Below are positions 8,414-16,529 of a stretch of 64,000 nt of DNA, piece after piece. Made by a program: the position numbers and the translations under genes. Position 1 is the first letter of the stretch. Each line of letters opens with the position of its first letter. Source of the stretch: an uncultured Clostridia bacterium (GTDB lineage: Bacteria; Bacillota; Clostridia; Lachnospirales; Anaerotignaceae); assembly GCA_945868505.1 (NCBI GenBank), contig CAMBLO010000003.1, forward strand, positions 54,527-118,526. The letters are read 5' to 3'. The notes under the pieces were generated by a model. It searched no databases, was not told the origin of the DNA, and saw only the letters and a list, made by a program, of their open reading frames with translations.

Positions 8414-8435
8414 CCAACTTTTTGAAAAAAGTTGG
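8414..8435. repeat. Short inverted repeat after DUF951
   Basis: CCAACTTTTT pairs with AAAAAAGTTGG across one base. It lacks a clear T-tract, so it may be an RNA 3'-end structure or an extragenic repeat rather than a terminator. Confidence 0.5.
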
Positions 8436-8513
8436 ACCAAAAACTTTGATACAAAAACGGCACCGATACAGGCAAGGTCATTAAGTTAAGATTTTTGCCG
8501 AGCATGAAAAAGT

Positions 8514-8547
8514 ACCCACCCCGTTTTAAATGGGGTGGGCATTTTTT
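8514..8547 (+). terminator. Terminator of the amidotransferase-mscS-DUF951 operon
   Basis: Perfect stem CCCACCCC / GGGGTGGG around a 9-nt loop, followed by GCATTTTTT. Confidence 0.9.
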
Positions 8548-8634
8548 GACGCGGCAATGAGCCGTGTGTTCTACATGATGCCACATTTCATATCATATTT
8601 CGTCGAGGGTGCATCTGTTCGACAAACTGGAATT

Positions 8635-9489
8635 TTATTCTTCAGCCATTGCATACTGAACAATCATAGGGTCGTCATATTCTGCCCACATAGATTTGTT
8701 TTCGTCCAATGTTTTGAGCTGTTCCATTTCTGCTTGGCTAAGCTCAAAATCGAAAATATCAAGATTTTGCTTCATTCTGTCTTTGTGTGTGCTTTTTGGT
8801 ATGATTACTATACCTCGCTGAATGTGCTGACGCAATGCAACTTGCGTTGCGGTCTTGCCGTGCTTTTCGGCAATGGCATTAACTATAGAACTGTCGATAA
8901 TCTCTTTTAATCTGTGTTGAGCAAGAGGTCCCCACGCTTCGTGCTGAATGTTGTATTTTTCCATCCATTCGTGCAGATAATACTGCTGCCAAAACATATG
9001 AGTTTCAACCTGATTAACAGCCGGTACAACACGGTTGAAGGTGGCAATATCTGCCATACGCTCTGCCGAAAAGTTTGAAATGCCGATAGCACGAATTTTA
9101 CCCTCGTCGTACAAATCCTCTAACGCACGGTAAGCACCATAATAATCGGACAAGCATTGATGAATCAATACCAAGTCAATATAATCGGTCTTTAACTTCT
9201 TTAGAGATTCTTCAACAGAGGCTCTTGTTTTTTCATACCCGAATTCGGTTACCCAAACCTTTGTTGTGAGAAAAATATCCTCACGCTTTATATCGAGCTT
9301 CTGTATCGCTTGTTGAATACCGTCACCGACTTCTTCTTCATTGTAATAAGCCTGTGCGGTATCAATAAGCCTATATCCGATTTCTAATGCGTCATAAACG
9401 CATTTTGCTGTTTCTTCCTTTGGAATTTCAAATACTCCGTATCCGACAAGCGGCATTTTAATGCCGTTATTTAATGTTACATATTCCAT
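8635..9489 (-). CDS. Aldo/keto reductase
   Basis: A 284-residue NAD(P)H-dependent carbonyl reductase of the AKR5-like group. The catalytic tetrad is visible: Asp and Tyr in 'LIDTAQAYYNEEEVG', Lys in 'LTTKVW', and His in 'LVLIHQCLSDYYGAY'. The cofactor loop 'IVIIPKSTHKDRMKQNLDIFDFEL' is typical. The substrate is not predictable. AAGGAAA lies 7 nt before the ATG at 9489. The gene is more AT-rich than its neighbours and stands alone between the DUF951 terminator and the metal-efflux genes, so acquisition by transfer is possible. A palindrome next to a TATAGT box about 160 bp upstream suggests local regulation. Confidence 0.92.
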   Translation of the reverse strand: MEYVTLNNGIKMPLVGYGVFEIPKEETAKCVYDALEIGYRLIDTAQAYYNEEEVGDGIQQAIQKLDIKREDIFLTTKVWVTEFGYEKTRASVEESLKKLKTDYIDLVLIHQCLSDYYGAYRALEDLYDEGKIRAIGISNFSAERMADIATFNRVVPAVNQVETHMFWQQYYLHEWMEKYNIQHEAWGPLAQHRLKEIIDSSIVNAIAEKHGKTATQVALRQHIQRGIVIIPKSTHKDRMKQNLDIFDFELSQAEMEQLKTLDENKSMWAEYDDPMIVQYAMAEE

Positions 9490-9522
9490 TTTTAATTTTC
9501 CTTTCGTCTTAAAGTATTGTGT

Positions 9523-9591
9523 TTACGAAAGGTCAATTTTATATGGCTTACCCTTGGAAAAGAACTTGTTCCAAATGTCTCCTTTGTTCAT
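9523..9591 (-). CDS. Possible 22-residue peptide ahead of the aldo/keto reductase
   Basis: A short frame starting at the ATG at 9591, six bases after a good GAGGTG site, with the sequence 'MNKGDIWNKFFSKGKPYKID' and two more residues before the stop. It lies 33 nt ahead of the reductase gene in the same direction. The W..F...GK pattern resembles small Firmicute peptides of the YqzL type only vaguely. It could be a leader peptide, a remnant or a functional microprotein; the strong ribosome site is the main support. Confidence 0.4.
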   Translation of the reverse strand: MNKGDIWNKFFSKGKPYKIDLS

Positions 9592-9644
9592 AATAACACC
9601 TCGTCAAATTCCGATTTGTCTGACTATTTATCTTTTTGAACTAC

Positions 9645-9674
9645 ACTATACCATCTTTCAACCAAATTGAAAAG
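9645..9674 (-). promoter_or_regulatory. Palindromic operator and -10 box upstream of the aldo/keto reductase
   Basis: The palindrome CTTTCAACCAAATTGAAAAG (9655-9674) lies directly upstream of a minus-strand TATAGT (9645-9650), in the -10/-35 spacer. This is where MerR- or HTH-type regulators of such reductases usually bind; no regulator gene is adjacent. Confidence 0.5.
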
Positions 9675-9716
9675 GAAAAAGGGAAGGAACCTTTCCGCCC
9701 CTCAATGGCTAGGATT

Positions 9717-9857
9717 TTAGATTAACTGAATGACATTGCCTAAAAGGTGACGTTTTTCTTTGTCAATATATAATTTTATCTCCGCCTCAAATACAGTTTG
9801 AGGCCATTGGGAGTCTGGAATATCATACCCCAGCGGGGAATTAGGGCAGAGACCCAA
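9717..9857 (-). CDS. Small reading frame or gene remnant directly after zntA
   Basis: A 46-codon frame from a TTG at 9857, placed 8 nt after AAGGA that itself overlaps the end of the Zn ATPase gene. The inferred protein ('PDSQWPQTVFEAEIKLYID', '...KEKRHLLGNVIQLI') has a natural composition. I do not recognise it. It might be a translationally coupled small protein or the 3' remnant of a lost gene. A perfect 8-bp hairpin (GCCTCAAA / TTTGAGGC, 9786-9806) lies inside it, which counts somewhat against coding. Confidence 0.25.
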   Translation of the reverse strand: MGLCPNSPLGYDIPDSQWPQTVFEAEIKLYIDKEKRHLLGNVIQLI

Positions 9858-9861
9858 GGTC

Positions 9862-11997
9862 TTAATCCTTCTTTCGCATGGCGTTCAAAATTGCCAGTAC
9901 GCATACGCCCACATCAGCAAATACCGCCATCCACATGGTAGCGATACCGGGAACGGAGAGAATCAGTACCAATATCTTGAAGCCCAGCGCAAAGGCAATG
10001 TTCTGGTTGACAATTTTCCGTGTATTCTTGGCGATTTTGATGCCCACCGCCAGCTTACCGATATCATCATCCATCAGCACCACATCTGCCGCTTCAATGG
10101 CTGCATCAGAACCAATACCGCCCATGGCAACACCTAGATCCGCTCCCGCCAAAACAGGCGCATCGTTGATGCCATCGCCCACGAAAGCCGTCTTGCCCTC
10201 GCCATTGCCCTTCAATTTTTCCATCCATTCCACTTTATTTTCCGGCAGCAATTCACTGTAGACTCCATCCAGTTTCAGTTCCTTTGCCACAGCTTCCGCC
10301 GTTTCCTTTCGGTCACCCGTCAGCATAACCATCTCTTTCACGCCCTGCTGCCGCAAGGCCCCCAGAGATTCCGCAATATTTTCCTTCAGGGTATCTGCCA
10401 CAAGGATATGCCCTAGGAACCTGCCTCCCTTTGCCACATAAATCACTGTGCCAATGCCCTCAGCTTTTGCATAAGGAATATTTTCTCTTTCCATCAGGCG
10501 GCTGTTTCCCAGCAGGACAGTTTCCTCTTCCAACTCATAGCAAATGCCATAGCCGCCCAGCTCCTGATACTGTTCCACCGCAGGCAATTCGCCCTCATAG
10601 CTTTCCACAATAGCCTTTGCGATGGGGTGATTGCTCATGGCTTCGCCAATGGCCGCTAGACGCAGTACATCCCCTTCCACTTCTGTCACAGAGAATTTCC
10701 CCTTGGTCAGCGTGCCGGTCTTATCAAAAACCACTTTTTCCAAATGACAAAGGGTGTCCATATCTCCGCCGCCTTTGATAAGGATGCCCTGTTTCGATGC
10801 CGCACCGATGCCCGCAAAATAGCTCAGAGGTACAGACAATACCAATGCACAGGGGCAGGAGACAACCAGAAATACCAATGCCCGTCCAAACCACAGGGAA
10901 AACATACCGAAGCCCAACGCAGGGGGCAAAATCGCTACCAATACCGCCAGCAGAACCACCACAGGGGTATAGATTCTGGCAAAGCGGGTGATGAAGCGTT
11001 CCGTTTTGGATTTCTTTCCCGCGGCATTTTCCACCATTTCCAAAATCTTCATCACTGTGGATTCACCGAAGGGTTTTTCCACCCGAATCCGCAAGGTGCC
11101 ATCCATATTGATGCAGCCGCTCAGAACACGGTCGCCTGCCTCCGCATTTCTGGGGAGAGATTCCCCCGTCAAAGCCGCCGTATCCAACATGGCGTGTCCT
11201 TCCTCGATGATGCCGTCCAGAGGGATGCGTTCCCCGGCTTTTACCAGAATGCAGTCCCCAATCTGCACCGTTTCAGGAGGGACTTCCTTGGTTTCCCCCT
11301 CCGCCGCCAAGCGGGCAAAATCGGGGCGAATATCCAACAAAGCCGTAATGGATTTTCTGGAACGGGCCACGGCGTAATCCTGAAAGGCCTCCCCCACCTG
11401 ATAGAACAGCATAACGAAAACGGCTTCCGCCATTTCGCCGATGGCAAGGGCACCGATGGTGGAAAGGGACATCAGGAAGTTTTCATCAAAGACCTGCCCA
11501 CGGACGATATTTTTCACCGCCCGCAGCAGCACATCATAGCCAAACACCAGATAAGCCGCCAAAAACAGCGGCGCACCTGCGACGCCCTCCCGCAAAAAAA
11601 CAGCACTGAAAAACAGAACCAGCCCCAAGCCAAATCGCAGGAAAAATTTCCTGCCAAAGACTGCTTCGTCCCCATGCTCGTGGTCGTGTCCACAGCCACA
11701 GGCATCGTTATCACCCTGCGCATGGCAACAGCAACAGCCATCCCCACACGTTGCCGCAAGGGGTTTTTCCTGACGGAATGCCACCTCCACATCCGGCTCA
11801 AATGTATGAACTGTTTTTTTGATGGTCTCCTGCATTTTCTCCGGAGAAACACCATTTTTTAATTTCAATGTCATTTCCTGCCGCATCAGATTGATGGAAA
11901 CCTCCTCCGTTTCCGCCAGCTTGGAAAGAACATCTTCAATCTTGCCCGCACAGTTGGCGCAGGTCAGCCCCTTTAAATACACCTTCATTTCAGACAT
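9862..11997 (-). CDS. zntA: Zn/Cd/Pb-translocating P1B-type ATPase
   Basis: A 711-residue membrane pump exporting divalent soft metals. From the N-terminus it has an HMA domain with 'LTCANCAGK', then a Cys/His-rich linker (four consecutive Cys, then a 'CGCGHDHEHG' run) that should bind metal. Next come membrane helices, the TGES actuator loop ('ALTGESLPR'), the CPC metal site in 'VVSCPCALVLSVPL' (typical of the Zn/Cd subgroup), the phosphorylated Asp in 'FDKTGTLTKG', the nucleotide-domain 'SNHPIA', and 'VGDGINDAPVLAGADLGVAMG'. The start at 11997 has GAGGTG upstream; a longer frame to 12051 crosses the operator and is unlikely. It follows the ArsR gene by 93 bp, and a matching operator lies in that gap. 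Confidence 0.93.
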   Translation of the reverse strand: MSEMKVYLKGLTCANCAGKIEDVLSKLAETEEVSINLMRQEMTLKLKNGVSPEKMQETIKKTVHTFEPDVEVAFRQEKPLAATCGDGCCCCHAQGDNDACGCGHDHEHGDEAVFGRKFFLRFGLGLVLFFSAVFLREGVAGAPLFLAAYLVFGYDVLLRAVKNIVRGQVFDENFLMSLSTIGALAIGEMAEAVFVMLFYQVGEAFQDYAVARSRKSITALLDIRPDFARLAAEGETKEVPPETVQIGDCILVKAGERIPLDGIIEEGHAMLDTAALTGESLPRNAEAGDRVLSGCINMDGTLRIRVEKPFGESTVMKILEMVENAAGKKSKTERFITRFARIYTPVVVLLAVLVAILPPALGFGMFSLWFGRALVFLVVSCPCALVLSVPLSYFAGIGAASKQGILIKGGGDMDTLCHLEKVVFDKTGTLTKGKFSVTEVEGDVLRLAAIGEAMSNHPIAKAIVESYEGELPAVEQYQELGGYGICYELEEETVLLGNSRLMERENIPYAKAEGIGTVIYVAKGGRFLGHILVADTLKENIAESLGALRQQGVKEMVMLTGDRKETAEAVAKELKLDGVYSELLPENKVEWMEKLKGNGEGKTAFVGDGINDAPVLAGADLGVAMGGIGSDAAIEAADVVLMDDDIGKLAVGIKIAKNTRKIVNQNIAFALGFKILVLILSVPGIATMWMAVFADVGVCVLAILNAMRKKD

Positions 11998-12023
11998 TCG
12001 GTTCACCTCTTTTATTTGTTCGC

Positions 12024-12039
12024 ATGAACAATCATTCAT
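12024..12039 (-). promoter_or_regulatory. ArsR/SmtB-type operator ahead of zntA
   Basis: ATGAA-N6-TTCAT, the same pattern as the site before arsR at 12455. It overlaps a second perfect dyad, TTGTTC-GCAT-GAACAA (12017-12032). It lies 27 bp before the zntA start. Confidence 0.7.
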
Positions 12040-12054
12040 ATATTGATTCAAATT

Positions 12055-12083
12055 TTAGGCTGTAAATGGTATATACAGCCTAA
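12055..12083 (-). other. Hairpin between arsR and zntA
   Basis: Perfect 10-bp stem TTAGGCTGTA / TACAGCCTAA with a 9-nt loop but no T-tract. It may set the relative amounts of the two messages as a processing or partial-termination site. Confidence 0.5.
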
Positions 12084-12090
12084 TGCTTCC

Positions 12091-12435
12091 TTATTCATGA
12101 TATCCACGTTTGTGGCGGATATGAGTCATGCCCTGTTCCAAGACCATGCGAACGTGTTCATCATCCAGAGAATAGAACACCGTCTTGCCCTCCTTGCGAT
12201 ATTTCACAAGGTCGTTCTGCCGCAGGACACGCAGCTGATGGGAAACAGCAGATTGGCTCATTTCCAGTGCCTCTGCCAATTCGCCCACATTCCGCTCCCC
12301 TTCCAGCAAAATATGCAGGATGCAGATACGGGTGCCGTCACCAAAAATCTTGAAAAATTCCGCCAACTCCTGAATGAACTCCTTCTGCAGTTCCTTTTCC
12401 ATATCAAATTCTTCCTGCATCGGGATTTCTTTCAT
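12091..12435 (-). CDS. ArsR/SmtB-family metal-sensing repressor (CadC/ZiaR-like)
   Basis: A 114-residue winged-helix repressor that leaves DNA on binding metal, here presumably Zn, Cd or Pb. The recognition region is 'GELAEALEMSQSAVSHQLRVLRQNDLVKYRKEGKTVFYSL'. The C-terminal alpha-5 site is visible as 'DDEHVRMVLEQGMTHIRH', with the Asp, His and two late His spaced as in SmtB-type alpha-5 sensors. The Cys-rich alpha-3 site of CadC is not present, which favours zinc. AAGGAG lies 8 nt before the ATG at 12435. Its gene precedes zntA, and ATGAA-N6-TTCAT operators precede both genes, so it should repress itself and the pump. Confidence 0.93.
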   Translation of the reverse strand: MKEIPMQEEFDMEKELQKEFIQELAEFFKIFGDGTRICILHILLEGERNVGELAEALEMSQSAVSHQLRVLRQNDLVKYRKEGKTVFYSLDDEHVRMVLEQGMTHIRHKRGYHE

Positions 12436-12454
12436 GACTTTGCTCCTTCCTCAC

Positions 12455-12470
12455 ATGAATATCTGTTCAT
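12455..12470 (-). promoter_or_regulatory. ArsR/SmtB-type operator ahead of arsR
   Basis: ATGAA-N6-TTCAT in an AT-rich stretch, 20 bp before the arsR start; same half-sites and spacing as the copy at 12024. Confidence 0.75.
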
Positions 12471-12495
12471 ATATTAACATATCCTGCGTACACTG

Positions 12496-13401
12496 TCAAT
12501 CTCCTTTATTTGGAAAATCGATCAATTCGATGAACCCTTTCAGGGCATGGGGCATGGCAACGTTTTTCAGCCGCACCATCCCAATGCTGCGTCTAGGTAC
12601 GGGAGGGTCTACGGGAATTTCATACAGCCGTTTGCTTTCCAGCTCCTTCTGGGTAAATTCCTTGATGACATAGGTCAGCCCCAGATTGATCTCCGCAAAG
12701 CTTACCAGCAGATCACTGCTGCCCAGTTCCAAAATGGGATTCAGCACCACGCCGTTTTCCTCTGCATAGCGGTCGATATAACGGCGGGAATTGCTGAGAT
12801 CTTCCAGCAGCAACAGGGGATATTTCGGCAGATCCTTCACCTGCATCCCCCGTTCCGCCAGCATACGGTATCTCTCCCCGCCAACCAATACATCGTGGAT
12901 TTCGATGCAGGGAGTTACCTCCAAATCCTCATCCTCCGCAATAGGCAGATTGATGAAGCAAACATCTACGCTGCCATTCCGCAGCAGCCGCAGGGATTCA
13001 TAGGTGGTCTTATTGGTGACTTTAATATTGATATCGGGATAGAGCTTATGATACTGCTCCAGATAATGCAGCAGGAAATTGGCAATGACCGTATCACTGG
13101 CACCAATCTTCAGCTCGCCCATTTCCATGTGAACCATTTGATAATATTTTTCCTCCGCCGCCTGAATCAGCCCCAAGGCCTGTTCCAGATAGGTATAGAG
13201 GAGCTTGCCTTCCGCTGTGGGGTATACCCCCTTGGCGGTACGCACCAAAAGAGGGCTGCCCATGCGATCCTCCAGCTGGCGGATAGACATGCTGACCGCA
13301 GGCTGCGAAATATACAATTCCCTTGCCGCAGCAGACATATTGCCTGTACGGACAACGGCACAAAAAATACGATAAAGGTCTAAAGAAACATCAACTTTCA
13401 T
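12496..13401 (-). CDS. LysR-family transcriptional regulator
   Basis: A 301-residue regulator with the LysR N-terminal winged HTH ('FCAVVRTGNMSAAARELYISQPAVSMSIRQLEDRMG') and a two-lobed effector domain ('GELKIGASDTVIANFLLHYL...', 'VDVCFINLPI', 'LLLLEDLSNSRRYID'). The effector domain resembles CysL/CbbR-type regulators; the ligand is not predictable. I chose the ATG at 13401, with AAGGA 8 nt upstream, over the Met at 13410, whose site is too close. Its target may lie in this neighbourhood, but both adjacent genes point the same way and have their own signals. Confidence 0.9.
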   Translation of the reverse strand: MKVDVSLDLYRIFCAVVRTGNMSAAARELYISQPAVSMSIRQLEDRMGSPLLVRTAKGVYPTAEGKLLYTYLEQALGLIQAAEEKYYQMVHMEMGELKIGASDTVIANFLLHYLEQYHKLYPDINIKVTNKTTYESLRLLRNGSVDVCFINLPIAEDEDLEVTPCIEIHDVLVGGERYRMLAERGMQVKDLPKYPLLLLEDLSNSRRYIDRYAEENGVVLNPILELGSSDLLVSFAEINLGLTYVIKEFTQKELESKRLYEIPVDPPVPRRSIGMVRLKNVAMPHALKGFIELIDFPNKGD

Positions 13402-13430
13402 ATCTGTCATCCTTTTCTTTTGTTTTTTCT

Positions 13431-13459
13431 ATTATACAAAAAACAAAGAGATACCGCAA
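13431..13459 (-). promoter_or_regulatory. Promoter of the LysR gene
   Basis: Minus strand TTGCGG (13454-13459), 17-nt spacer, TATAAT (13431-13436), 30 bp before the chosen start. Confidence 0.65.
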
Positions 13460-13503
13460 GAATGATAAGTAAAAATGATAGCCGAAATTTTGTCAAAATT
13501 CTT

Positions 13504-16146
13504 TTATTTTTTCTCCATCCCTTTTTGCCATCGGCGATCCTTCCATTTTTCCAATTCCACCACGGGCAAGGGCACCAAAGCCAACGCTGCCACGATGAGC
13601 CATTCTACCCCATTCAAAGGACAGACCTTGAACACCGCCGCCAAGGGTTCCACCATGATAACCCCTACCTGCAGGACACAGCCGATGAAAAAGGCTGCCA
13701 GAAGCACAGGATTGCTGCCAAGGGAAATATGGAACAGGGAATGTTCCGTCCGCATATTGAAGGCATGCACCAGCTGAGAAAGGGAAAGCACCGCAAAGGC
13801 CATGGTTCTTCCCACTGTATAGGTTTTCTCCCCATCGAAATAGATATGCCCGATGCCAAAGGCCAAAAGGGCCAGCATCCCAATCATCATGCCTTCCAAG
13901 GCAATACGGCTGCCCATGCCGCCGCTGAATAAAGATGCTTCCCGTCGGGGCGGTCGTTCCATGATATCCTCATCGGCAGGGTCTACCCCCAAAGCAATGG
14001 CAGGCAGAGAATCCGTTACCAGATTGACCCAAAGAAGCTGGATGGGCAGAAGAGGTGTTGCCCAACCGAAGCACATGGCAACAAAAATGGTGATAATCTC
14101 CCCGATATTGCTGGAAAGCAGGAAATGCACCGCCTTGCGGATGTTATCATAAATGCTGCGGCCTTCCCGCACCGCTTCTACGATAGTGGCAAAATTATCA
14201 TCCATCAAGACCATATCCGCCGCACCCTTTGCCACCTCCGTGCCGTTTTTCCCCATAGCACAGCCGATATCTGCCGCTTTCAGGGCAGGAGCATCGTTGA
14301 CACCGTCCCCCGTCATAGCGACCACCCGACCGTCTTTTTGGAAGGCTTTCACAATGCGCACCTTATGCTCCGGGGAAACACGGGCAAAAACAGTACAACG
14401 CTCCGCCGCCTGTTCCAACTCTCCATCATCCATCTGCATCAGTTCCTGTCCTGTAATCACTCGGTCGCCGTTTTCGTAGATGCCTAACTCTGTGGCAATG
14501 GCTTGGGCAGTCAAAGCATGGTCGCCAGTAATCATCACAGGACGGATGCCAGCCTCCTTGCAGATGCGAACGGCCTCCGCTGCTTCCGGTCGGGGCGGGT
14601 CGATCATCCCTGCCATGCCTGCGAAAACCAAATCCTGTTCCAGATTCTCCGGGGTGAAAAACAGAGGTTCTTCCTCCCATTCCCGAAAGGCCACCGCCAC
14701 CACCCGCAGGGCATTTGCCGCCATTTCGCCGTTTTTCACGCGGGCTTCGCTTTTTCTTCTGCCGTCAAAAGGAGCCTGCCCTGCCCCATCTAGACAGCGG
14801 GTGCATTTTTCAATCAGAATATCCGGCGCACCTTTGGTGACGGAAATCCACTTGTCACCGCTGGGGTGTACCGTTGTCATCAGCTTTCGCTCCGAAGAAA
14901 AGGGAACCCCCCCGATTCTGGGCATTTCCTGCCACAATGCTTTCAGGGAAACGCCCCCTTCCTCCGCCGCTTCCGCCAGAGCTTTTTCCGTGGGTTCGCC
15001 GATGATTTTGGTCCCCTTTCGTCTGGAATCGTTGCAAAGGGTAAAAAGGGTCAAGAGAAAGCGTCGCTTTTCCTCGTTTTTCTCCAAATCCTTCCCAATC
15101 GCTGCCAATTGGGTTACCTTCATGCGGTTTTGGGTCAATGTGCCCGTTTTATCGGAGCAAATGACTTCTGCCCCACCCAAGGTCTCCACCGCAGGCAAAC
15201 GGCGGATAATGGTATTTTTTTGAGACATCCGCTGCATCCCAATGGCGAGAACGATCGTCACAATAGCAGGCAGACCTTCGGGGATAGCCGCCACCGCCAG
15301 ACTGACAGAGGTCATAAACATATGGAAGGGTTCCTGTTTCCGCAAAAGCCCCATGATGAAAATAATGCCGCAGATAACTAAGGCACCAATACCCAGCATC
15401 TTTCCCGTTTCCCCCAGCTTTTTCTGCAAGGGGGTTTCGCTGTCCTCCTGCTCTGCCAAAAGGGAGGCGATATGCCCAATCTCCGTTTGCATCCCCGTTG
15501 CCGTGACCACCACTGCACCCTTTCCCGCCAAAACATAGCTGCCGGAAAGAACCATATTTTTTCTGTCGCCCAACTGGGTCTTTTTCGGCAAAACGCCCCC
15601 TTCCTTTTCAATCGCAAGGGATTCCCCTGTGATGGCACTTTCTTCTGTTTTCAGACCATGGTTTTCCAGAATCCGCCCATCGGCACAGATATAATCTCCG
15701 GCGGAAAGAAGCAGGATATCCCCCTGCACCACATACTCCGCAGGAATCTCCTTTTCTTCCCCATTCCGCCGCACCCTCGCCTTGGGGGCAGAAAGCTCCT
15801 TCAAGGCTTCCAGTGCCTTTTCCGCCTTGCTTTCCTGCAAAACCCCCAACAGGGCATTCAGCACCACAATGGAAATGATGATGGCAGAATCCACAAAATC
15901 CCCTTCCCCATTCCAATAGGACACCCCAAAGGAAACTGCCGCTGCCCCGATGAGCAGCAATATCATAAAATCATTGAACTGGGCAAGAAACCGCCAAAAA
16001 AAGTTCTTCCTGCCTTCCCCCTGCTCCAGTTTGTTTTTCCCATCTGCCGCCAACCGCTTGGCTGCTTCCCCCGCAGAAAGGCCTTTTGCCTCATCCGTCC
16101 GCAGGGTCTTGATTATTTCCGAAAGCTGCATACTCCACCAATCCAT
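13504..16146 (-). CDS. Calcium-type cation-transporting P-ATPase (PacL/SERCA-like)
   Basis: An 880-residue P2A-type ATPase. In order: N-terminal cation-ATPase domain ('GLSAGEAAKRLAADGKN'), actuator loop 'TGESLAIEK', TM4 'AAIPEGLPAIVTIVLAIGM' (PEGL calcium-site motif), phosphorylation site 'CSDKTGTLTQNRM', nucleotide domain with 'KGAPDILIEKC', hinge 'MTGDGVNDAPALKAADIG', TM5 'LLSSNIGEIITI' and TM6 'LLWVNLVTDSLPAIALG' (Asn and Asp ligands). These ligands favour Ca over Mn or Na/K transport. I prefer the Met at 16146 because GGAG lies 9 nt upstream; a Met at 16161 is also open. Transcription must start within or close to the repeat element at 16183-16460. Confidence 0.92.
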   Translation of the reverse strand: MDWWSMQLSEIIKTLRTDEAKGLSAGEAAKRLAADGKNKLEQGEGRKNFFWRFLAQFNDFMILLLIGAAAVSFGVSYWNGEGDFVDSAIIISIVVLNALLGVLQESKAEKALEALKELSAPKARVRRNGEEKEIPAEYVVQGDILLLSAGDYICADGRILENHGLKTEESAITGESLAIEKEGGVLPKKTQLGDRKNMVLSGSYVLAGKGAVVVTATGMQTEIGHIASLLAEQEDSETPLQKKLGETGKMLGIGALVICGIIFIMGLLRKQEPFHMFMTSVSLAVAAIPEGLPAIVTIVLAIGMQRMSQKNTIIRRLPAVETLGGAEVICSDKTGTLTQNRMKVTQLAAIGKDLEKNEEKRRFLLTLFTLCNDSRRKGTKIIGEPTEKALAEAAEEGGVSLKALWQEMPRIGGVPFSSERKLMTTVHPSGDKWISVTKGAPDILIEKCTRCLDGAGQAPFDGRRKSEARVKNGEMAANALRVVAVAFREWEEEPLFFTPENLEQDLVFAGMAGMIDPPRPEAAEAVRICKEAGIRPVMITGDHALTAQAIATELGIYENGDRVITGQELMQMDDGELEQAAERCTVFARVSPEHKVRIVKAFQKDGRVVAMTGDGVNDAPALKAADIGCAMGKNGTEVAKGAADMVLMDDNFATIVEAVREGRSIYDNIRKAVHFLLSSNIGEIITIFVAMCFGWATPLLPIQLLWVNLVTDSLPAIALGVDPADEDIMERPPRREASLFSGGMGSRIALEGMMIGMLALLAFGIGHIYFDGEKTYTVGRTMAFAVLSLSQLVHAFNMRTEHSLFHISLGSNPVLLAAFFIGCVLQVGVIMVEPLAAVFKVCPLNGVEWLIVAALALVPLPVVELEKWKDRRWQKGMEKK

Positions 16147-16182
16147 ATCCTCACACTCCATCTTTTGTTTTTCCGCTTGTTC

Positions 16183-16460
16183 TACCTTCAGTGTACAAGG
16201 GGATACATGGCTGAGACTGCTGCATTTATGTCTCTGCTGTGTTACTCTCGCTCACCGTGCCACTCGGCACGTATCGCTCGAAAGCCTTGCATAGCCGCAA
16301 ATGCAGCTACTCTCAGCTCGCAGACTTTCCAAGGCGCAGTTTGCGGCAATTTTCAGGCAGCTGACTGAAGTCGTACCCAAAGGTACGTCGAAGGAAGCTA
16401 ACGCCAAAAGTGCCCAAAATCCGCCTTGGAAAGCATATAGCCCTTTGTACACTGAAGGTA
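16183..16460. mobile_element. MITE-like element with 20-bp terminal inverted repeats
   Basis: TACCTTCAGTGTACAAGGGG (16183-16202) is matched at 16441-16460 by its reverse complement with a single mismatch, enclosing 238 bp without a credible gene. Inside are two perfect small hairpins, CGTGCC-ACTC-GGCACG (16256-16271) and CGTACC-CAAA-GGTACG (16372-16387), and a duplicated CTTTCCAAGGC-type block in inverted orientation. A further inverted pair, CGCTTGT (16174-16180) and ACAAGCG (16477-16483), lies outside. No transposase and no clear target duplication are seen. It occupies the space between two divergent genes. It could instead be a structured regulatory RNA. Confidence 0.6.
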
Positions 16461-16529
16461 TTTCCACTTTATGCGGACAAGCGCAAAAAAAGACCACCTG
16501 CATAGGATGGATAGCAGGAGGTGTTCCCC

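Noticed and set aside
16252..16503. Open frame across the inverted-repeat element
   Set aside because: It follows the element's hairpins, is rich in Ser/Cys/Ala with no domain pattern, and has no ribosome site; better explained as non-coding repeat DNA.
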